Shown here: one piece after another, positions 57,871 through 64,000 of the stretch
Position numbering within the stretch: the first letter of the stretch is position 1
Layout: the number at the start of each line of letters is the position of its first letter
NCBI GenBank assembly: GCA_037975125.1
Contig: CM075857.1
Span: 24,106,707 to 24,170,706 of the forward strand
Source: Latrodectus hesperus
Taxonomy: Eukaryota > Arthropoda > Arachnida > Araneae > Theridiidae
Length of the DNA: 64,000 nt
Direction: 5' to 3'
Position numbers and translations under genes: made by a program
The notes under the pieces: generated by a model
Database searches by the model: none
Told to the model about the DNA's origin: nothing
Seen by the model: only the letters and a program-made list of their open reading frames with translations

Positions 57871-58864
57871 ATTCGATAGAAAACTGAAATATTAATTGAA
57901 AAGCAGGTAAAGAAGACGAATAAGCTTCTACTAAAGGGATTCTTAAGTCAATTCTGAAACGAATGTTAAAATAAGAGTACCTAATTTGATAAAAAGAAAA
58001 TGAATCTAAATAAGTACTAGTTAGTAATAAAAGGCTAATAAAATTTTATGTTCTTAAAATTAAATTTGATAAATTAAAATTGTTTTATGCAGGAAACCAG
58101 TTTAACTCTTGGGAAGAAATACCTTTAAAATATCAAAGAAGCCGGTACAGGAGATATAAGTATACATGAAACAATAAAAAAAATCTTTAGTTGTGGAGGA
58201 CGAGGATTGAAAACGTAGCTTTTCAAATAGTGAGATATGAAGAATTGTTTGTAAAAATCAGCTGAGATTTATTTTTTAAATTCAAATAATCACAAAAGTC
58301 AACTTGTTATAGGTAGTAAAAATGTTGAAGAAAAATATATCATATTTTTCTTATAAAATTTAATAACTTTTTGAATATAAATAAATTTTTTCAAATATTG
58401 ATAAAATTATTTTTAAAACATGAATTGAAAACTCTTCTGTAGCTTACGAGAGAATTGAGCTTTAGTTTCACATGTGATTTTAATTTTTAAACGGCATAAA
58501 TAGTTGTAGTGCATTTCGATATCAAAATTTAATAAAAGTCTTAAAATTAGTTCAAACACTACCTTTAATAAAACTATTAAATAATTACTAACATTAAACA
58601 ACAAATAATGCTTACATAAAAAGATTTAATTTTCATATTTATCGAGCATAAAAGTTCTTTCAATCTTTCGCATTCGATTGCGGAGGCGAAACTATCTGAA
58701 ACCACTTTAGCGAAGACTGTTTACAAAACACCTTCTATATCCATCCGCGAGTTGATGTATTCCTCCGCCACTGATTTCGAAACTTGAAAGTCTATGGGAC
58801 CACTACAGTAGTAATTTTTTTATTTTTCATAGTTCTTTGGAAAATAATATTAAAACAATGTTTA

Positions 58865-59128
58865 GCCTACCACCCTGTTTAGTGGTCAGCGTGCCTAACT
58901 GCGGATAGAGAAGCCCTGGATTCGAATCCCGAGTCGGGCATGGATCTACATCCCCTCTCCTGTGTTTGTCCTTTCCTTGTATGAAAAGGTTATGAATATT
59001 TATCAACCCTATAAATGGGTACCTATGGCATGTGTGAACTGAGGAAGTCGGACACCAGACCAAATTGCGATTCCATGAAAAAAGAGGAGCAGCACACCAC
59101 ATATTGCCATAATAAGCACAAGATAACA
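58865..59128 (+). mobile_element. SINE-C, complete tRNA-derived copy
   Basis: The head has A-box TTTAGTGGTCAGCGTGCC and B-box GGATTCGAATCCC, then CGGGCATGGATCTACATCCC and a body ending in cacaagataac. Target duplication aaaacaatgttta (58852-58864) and aaaacagtgttta (59129-59141), one mismatch. Same family as 3831-4066. Confidence 0.85.
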
Positions 59129-61582
59129 AAAACAGTGTTTAATAGACACAGTTTTCAATCGTTCCTTACTTTAAAGCTTGTAATTCATAGTGGTTTTATT
59201 ATTTTAGGTCGGATTTTTCATTATACGAAAAAAATAGATTTTATAATTTCTGACATATGGAATTTTTTGGAACTGTGTATAAAAAAAGAATATTTTTTCT
59301 ATTTAATTTCTATACTAATTCTTATAAATCGCTTGATTTGTTAAGCTTTTAACTAAATATACCAAAATATCCATAATAAGAAAATTTATGCAAAAACGGA
59401 TTTAGACTATAATGCTATTATTTAACATATAAGAACATGATGCTTAAACGATTAAAACATTTTTGGAAGATCCCTCTAATGGAAATCTTAACTGTGGAAA
59501 TTATCTTACTATAAAAAAATTAAAAATAAAATAATTTAGGTTTTTAATAAATTTATTGTATATTTATAAAAAATTATTAATAAAATAAATATTTTATTAA
59601 TAATTTATAAATATACGTTTATACATATTCATTTTACCATAGCAGTAAAATGATTAGTTAAAACCCAAAGTAATAGTTTAACTAGAATCATAATAGAACT
59701 ATTGAAGTAGTTAACGTTTTTCTGTTGATGTTTGCTATTGTTTGTGTTAATACCTTCTTAAAATAGATCTTTTATTAAATAAAAAATAAATGTTTAGATG
59801 GTTAATATATATTTTTTAAATTCCCACCCAAAATTAAAACTATAAATTTGGTTAAAAAAATTTTTATTGAAGTTTTAAAAGTAAAGAAACTGCATACATA
59901 TAAATTCCGTTAAATTTTTTAAATACCAAAAGCATAGTATATTAAACAGTATATATTTATTTTAATGAAAATATAAAAGTTTTAATTGCACTCAATTTTT
60001 AAAATTATTGCATTTCTCAAAGGAACAGCATAATAAATTTCCGAGTATCATTTCACTTAGAACAAAGTTTTTCCGGTAAGTTTTAAGTTTAATTGTTTTA
60101 TTTTTTATACTATAGCAAAAAAACTTATTTCTAGTTAAAATGAAAAAAAAAGGTTATTACGCTATCTTGCACGATTTTCCTTAATGATGGCAACAGTTCC
60201 TGAGAACTTGAAAAGGAAACTTATCACTAGGCATAAAAATTCTCAACGAAGAAGTAAAGAACATTACGAAAGCGATAATGCATGCAAAATGCCTAGTTCA
60301 TTTTTCTTGACTGTTGCCAAACACAGCGAAGGAAAAATATTAAAAAGATCTTTCCTTCAAACCTGATGGTGCATTTTATGTTTGCGTTTACAGAAGCTTC
60401 AACCTTTTTGTCATTTTTTCTCTTTATGTGCCTCCATGTATCTTCTTTCATAACTTCCGCACATAATTTCCTTTGGAAGTTTGCCAAAATCAAGAAAACG
60501 ACACACAGACGATGATATGATAGGTGTACTTGAAAACTGCTTTTTATTCTTTTGTCAGTTTCTATTTTAAGAACGAGAGCCGCTATTCGCTACAGTAGCA
60601 TTTTTCCTGCTTTTTCTAGAGCAATTTAAACAGACATATGAGGTTGTATTTCATAGTATATCGTTGTTTTTCTTTTAACACTTAATTAAATAGCGCATAT
60701 TAACAATTTTACCAAATAAATTAAGAAACAGAGCAGGCGCTGATTTTGAAGTGAATTAAGCAGCTTATAAAATATATTACAATCAACAATTTTGTTCATA
60801 CCCTGGTACAATATTACAAGTAAAAAATATATTCATTTTAGGGAAATGATACTTTAATGCTAATAAATTATATTTAAGAAATAGTGGAATAAGATAGTGA
60901 TTTATACATTATCTGCAGATAGATTAGATTACCATAGTAGAAAAATGTGGAATCAAAAGCAGATTTTAAGAGCAACGTTAACAAAAATTAACATCAATGA
61001 TTAAATTTTAAATAATTAAAATTTTATGTTTTATAACTAATAGAAGTGGATAGTATTTATCATATTTAAAATATATAAAATAATTTATTTCTCTCTGTCA
61101 TAAAATTTTCGAAATATAAAACAAAACCGATGCTTTATTTTATTTCTGATATTTCACTGTAAAAAATCCATAAATATTTTACCTAAAAAGAACATGAATT
61201 TATTTTCTTTAAGTATACCTACTTAAACTGTTTAAAAAAACACTGTGTTAATTTTTTATTTGTTAGATAAAGTAGAAGGAAACCAAAATGATCTCAATTT
61301 TGTGATATATTTTGTATTTAAAAAACCTATTTTAAAGATTTATGATAATTTATTTAGATAATTATAAGAAAATTATAAATATAATAATAAAATTTAAGCA
61401 TGCGCACATGTAGACTGTTTAGGAAGATTTTACAGTTAATCAAAAGAGCTTCGAAAATTTAATTATTTACAAATTTTTCATGCAGAAATTTGCATGCGAT
61501 ATTTCAAGATGATCGAATTAGTTTTAATACTTATTCGTTACTTTTAAAAAATGTTTATTATAATTTGTCGGTAAAAAAATAA

Positions 61583-61928
61583 TATAAAAACGGACTATCA
61601 CTGTCCCACTGTCATCTTGCAGTGTTCAAATTTCTCACTAATTGAAAACATTTAGTTTCGGAGTGCTGAAAAATTGACATGCAGTCCCTTTTCTGCTACC
61701 ATGGCTAATAAATTACATATAGATTTCACAAGTTGCCTATTTCTGTCACCCAATCCCTGTTCTCGTTTCTATGTGAAACCGCGTGATTGTTATTTTAGCT
61801 GCAGAAACGGTAAGTTCTTACTAATTTAGCATTATTTAATAATTTTGTTTAAATGTCATACTGTTTTTGTGCTATAAATATCATTTTTTTGTATTTATTC
61901 TCTTCTAGGTCTAGGTGATGTTATTTGA
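61583..61928 (+). other. possible two-exon mini-gene (42 codons), speculative
   Basis: A tataaaaa box (61583-61590) is followed about 110 bases later by accATGg (61701), a frame reading MANKLHIDFTSCLFLSPNPC and then CSRFYVKPRDCYFSCRN-type residues, a donor ACG|GTAAGT (61809/61810) and an acceptor TTCTCTTCTAG (61898-61908) that keeps the frame to TGA at 61926-61928. No signal peptide, no family recognised, no clear poly(A) signal. It may be coincidence, since such signals occur by chance in introns. Confidence 0.15.
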
Positions 61929-63641
61929 ATGATCAGCAGTGTATAATCATTTAAATGCCATGAAGCATACTATGAAGAGTCACTACATATATTCTTGAGT
62001 CTATTTCTGTGTTTTATGGTTTAATCTAAAATGTTTAGTATAATATTTTATATTTAAATTTTATATGTGATTTTTTAAGTTTCCTTTTGTTAAAAGTTTA
62101 AATTTAATTAAAAATATTATAATGCCAAGATAAAAAAGGGATATTTTATATCTTTGCTTTATAATAGTTTAAATATTAAGTCAGATAAATGTATAATAAC
62201 TTAAAATAAACTTACTTTCTTAGTAAAGTAATCATACACATTTACTACTTCATTACATAATGTTGCTAATGACTTAAAATGTATTTTATTAAATGTCACT
62301 TAAACAAAAAAATATATACCTTTGGTTTTAATGTAGAGCTATAGTGAAAATAATTTTTTTTATAAGAATAATAATATAAATATTAAGCTACTGTACAATT
62401 TGATTCTTCAAATATTTCGTATAAAATATGTTGAAATGAAATGTTTGTTGCTTTAACAAAATAATGGATTAGATTATCAAAATATAATCTGTAAAAATAT
62501 TAGTATTTTTTCTTTAAAAAACTATTTTTAAGATTTATTTCAATTTCTTACACTATTTGATTATGAATGAGTAATTTTTTTTATTATTTTCCATTCTTAT
62601 TCTAAAATACTAGAAAAACTTCAATAATGCCAACTAATATAATTAAAATTTAGTATTTATTTTAAGTAACTCTGGGAGATCTTTTTGCATTTCATACCAT
62701 TGTTAAAATCAGTTATCGCTTTCGATGAATGATTAAAGGAAATGAAAATTAAAGGTTCAACTTCAATGATGAATTAAAGGTTCAATGATGAATGAAAATT
62801 AAAGGTTCAACTTCTGATATATACAAGGAAAATAAATGTCTAGTTAGCCTTCTATTTCTTAGACCTTTATGAGTAAATACAGTCCGATTGACTTAAAAAA
62901 ATCACGTCTTCTTATATTGCGCTGGTCTACTTCCTAAGGATCTCCTATAGGAGCCCGGTTTGGCTGTGTTGAAATTAAAAGCGGGCGGCCTTATGGATCT
63001 GATTTAATTTCAGATCAGAGGGATTAGTAACAAGAAGCCATCTTCTTATTGACTTTTAAATAAATCGAAATTCTGCGATATACAATGTACAAACGGAATA
63101 TTTAATTTTGGAATAGTTATTAGCTATATTATGAATAAAATTCGCGTCAATCCATGGATGTTTGGGATTAAATTTGCTGTAAATGAAATTAATTTAAATT
63201 ATTTAAGAATTCAGCTTAAACTAATTAAAAAATTTAATTTAAAAATTAGTTAACTTCCAATGTTTGGAATTACTCTGTGGGGTGAATCTGTCAAAATTAC
63301 TTATCAGAAAAATTTACCTTTAATGGTATGTGAACGTTTTGAACAATTATTTGCTGCTAATATTCTCTTCTGAGTATATTAGCAAATTGTTCAATGGTTG
63401 TTGGCTTCATTTTCTCGTTTTCGTAATTAGTAATTTTATTTATAGTAATATGGGTACATAAAAGCTGGAAAATATTAATAGGAAATAAAAATAATTGTTT
63501 TGATTTGAGATTAAAACTTAAAAAATGAATTTGATTTTTGCCATAAAGAAAAGTGCATGAAGGTTTATAAAGTAGCAACTTACATTCTAATGTCAGCCAA
63601 ACAACAATTTGGCTATAATTTATCGTCATAATTTACTGTAC

Positions 63642-63911
63642 CTCAAATTTCTTGATGGCGTTGCAAACAGTGAGGCACTGGTCCATCTCCTCCGCCCTGT
63701 GAGCCCCCGAATGGTTATAATGATGTGCTCTGCTCCGTCTGTGGACACCGTGATTCCGTCGGGGCTCTCCGTTGTTCGTGGTGCCGGCCAGTTCAGGAAT
63801 GACCCCTTCTTTAATCACAAAGTGAATGACGTCCATGGAACGGCGCATCTGCAGAAATACGGTGTCTCTGTTTTCCCTGGCTGTGTCACAATCCGGGTGT
63901 CTCAAGCAAGC
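63642..63911 (-). CDS. CTNNAL1: alpha-catulin exon a (90 codons)
   Basis: First catulin exon visible in transcript order. On the minus strand a TTTTTACAG acceptor precedes codons reading ACLRHPDCDTARENRD, and the exon ends KKFE at a GAG|GTACAG donor; both boundaries are phase 0. The start resembles the KTCLRHPNCESAHKN segment of vertebrate alpha-catulin, a vinculin/alpha-catenin-family cytoplasmic scaffold linked to Rho signalling, dystrobrevin and (in nematodes) BK-channel placement. The middle of the exon, about residues 51-72, is oddly rich in Arg and His, while the +1 frame there reads like ordinary protein (see findings). The N-terminal exons must lie beyond base 64000. Identity is confident; the middle of the exon is not. 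Confidence 0.88.
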
Positions 63912-64000
63912 CTGTAAAAAGGGACTCCAACTTAATATATTTTACCAACGATATTTATAACTAAACTAAACTATGTGGCACGACGACTCATGTTGGGTAA
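63912..64000 (-). other. intron upstream of catulin exon a, with SINE-A start
   Basis: From about 63959 the aactaaactaaactatgtggcacgacgactc stretch matches the 3' end of the minus-strand SINE-A copies, cut off by the window end. Confidence 0.7.

Noticed and set aside
60184..60493. Two overlapping opposite frames with somewhat protein-like content
   Set aside because: Neither shows a recognised family, and both are short; a degraded repeat is possible but unsupported.
62930..63060. GC-richer patch (ctcctataggagcccggtttgg, agcgggcggcc)
   Set aside because: No tRNA box arrangement, target duplication or second copy in the window; left unassigned.

Overview
This is AT-rich eukaryotic (arthropod) intron-dominated DNA. 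It carries the middle and C-terminal coding part of one host gene, an alpha-catulin (CTNNAL1-type, vinculin/alpha-catenin family), on the minus strand. Ten exons could be placed by splice sites plus homology. In transcription order they are 63642-63911, 52847-53050, 51340-51426, 41605-41757, 39168-39260, 35952-36170, 25003-25125, 9646-9828, 6211-6288 and 2566-2688. Together they encode 511 residues in one frame. The N-terminal part lies beyond base 64000 and the last exon(s) lie before base 1. The introns are very long (up to 15 kb) and full of transposable elements. The mobile-element mix (tRNA-derived SINEs, a CsRn1-like Ty3 element, hAT, Tc1, pogo-like and Helitron-like copies) and the catulin sequence suggest a chelicerate, most likely a spider. 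That assignment is inference, not proof.

Layout by intron, in + coordinates: 1-2565 holds one SINE-A copy. 2689-6210 holds a non-LTR RNase H remnant split by a SINE-B, an RT remnant in the opposite direction, a SINE-C and a (TA)n tract. 6289-9645 holds a perfect 25-bp inverted repeat and a 63-bp tandem array. 9829-25002 holds a SINE-D just upstream of an acceptor, a 4.7 kb LTR retrotransposon with nearly identical LTRs, a 790-bp hAT deletion derivative and a Helitron-like copy between two (TA)n tracts. 25126-35951 holds minisatellites, SINE-B and SINE-D copies, and a puzzling 4.7 kb segment bounded by short inverted ends with an acagtaaaa-rich minisatellite. 36171-39167 holds a non-LTR tail and a Tc1-like transposon inside (TA)n. 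39261-41604 holds an 821-bp retroposon with target-site duplication. 41758-51339 holds a 1.6 kb (TA)n tract and a 2.65 kb hAT transposon. 51427-52846 holds a 645-bp pogo/Tigger-like MITE. 53051-63641 holds a 71-bp array, SINE-A and SINE-C copies and a 20-bp minisatellite.

The catulin exons work together as one transcript. All recognised mobile-element genes are broken: stops in Tc1, frameshifts in hAT, RT deletion plus a stop in the LTR element. No prokaryotic features, CRISPR arrays, rRNA genes or intact tRNA genes were seen. The items most worth checking are the RT-less but recently inserted LTR element, four unrelated elements each sitting inside a TA microsatellite, a SINE whose target duplication copied the putative branch point of a catulin intron, a possible compensated double frameshift in the first visible catulin exon, and the unclassified 4.7 kb segment at 27.8-32.5 kb.
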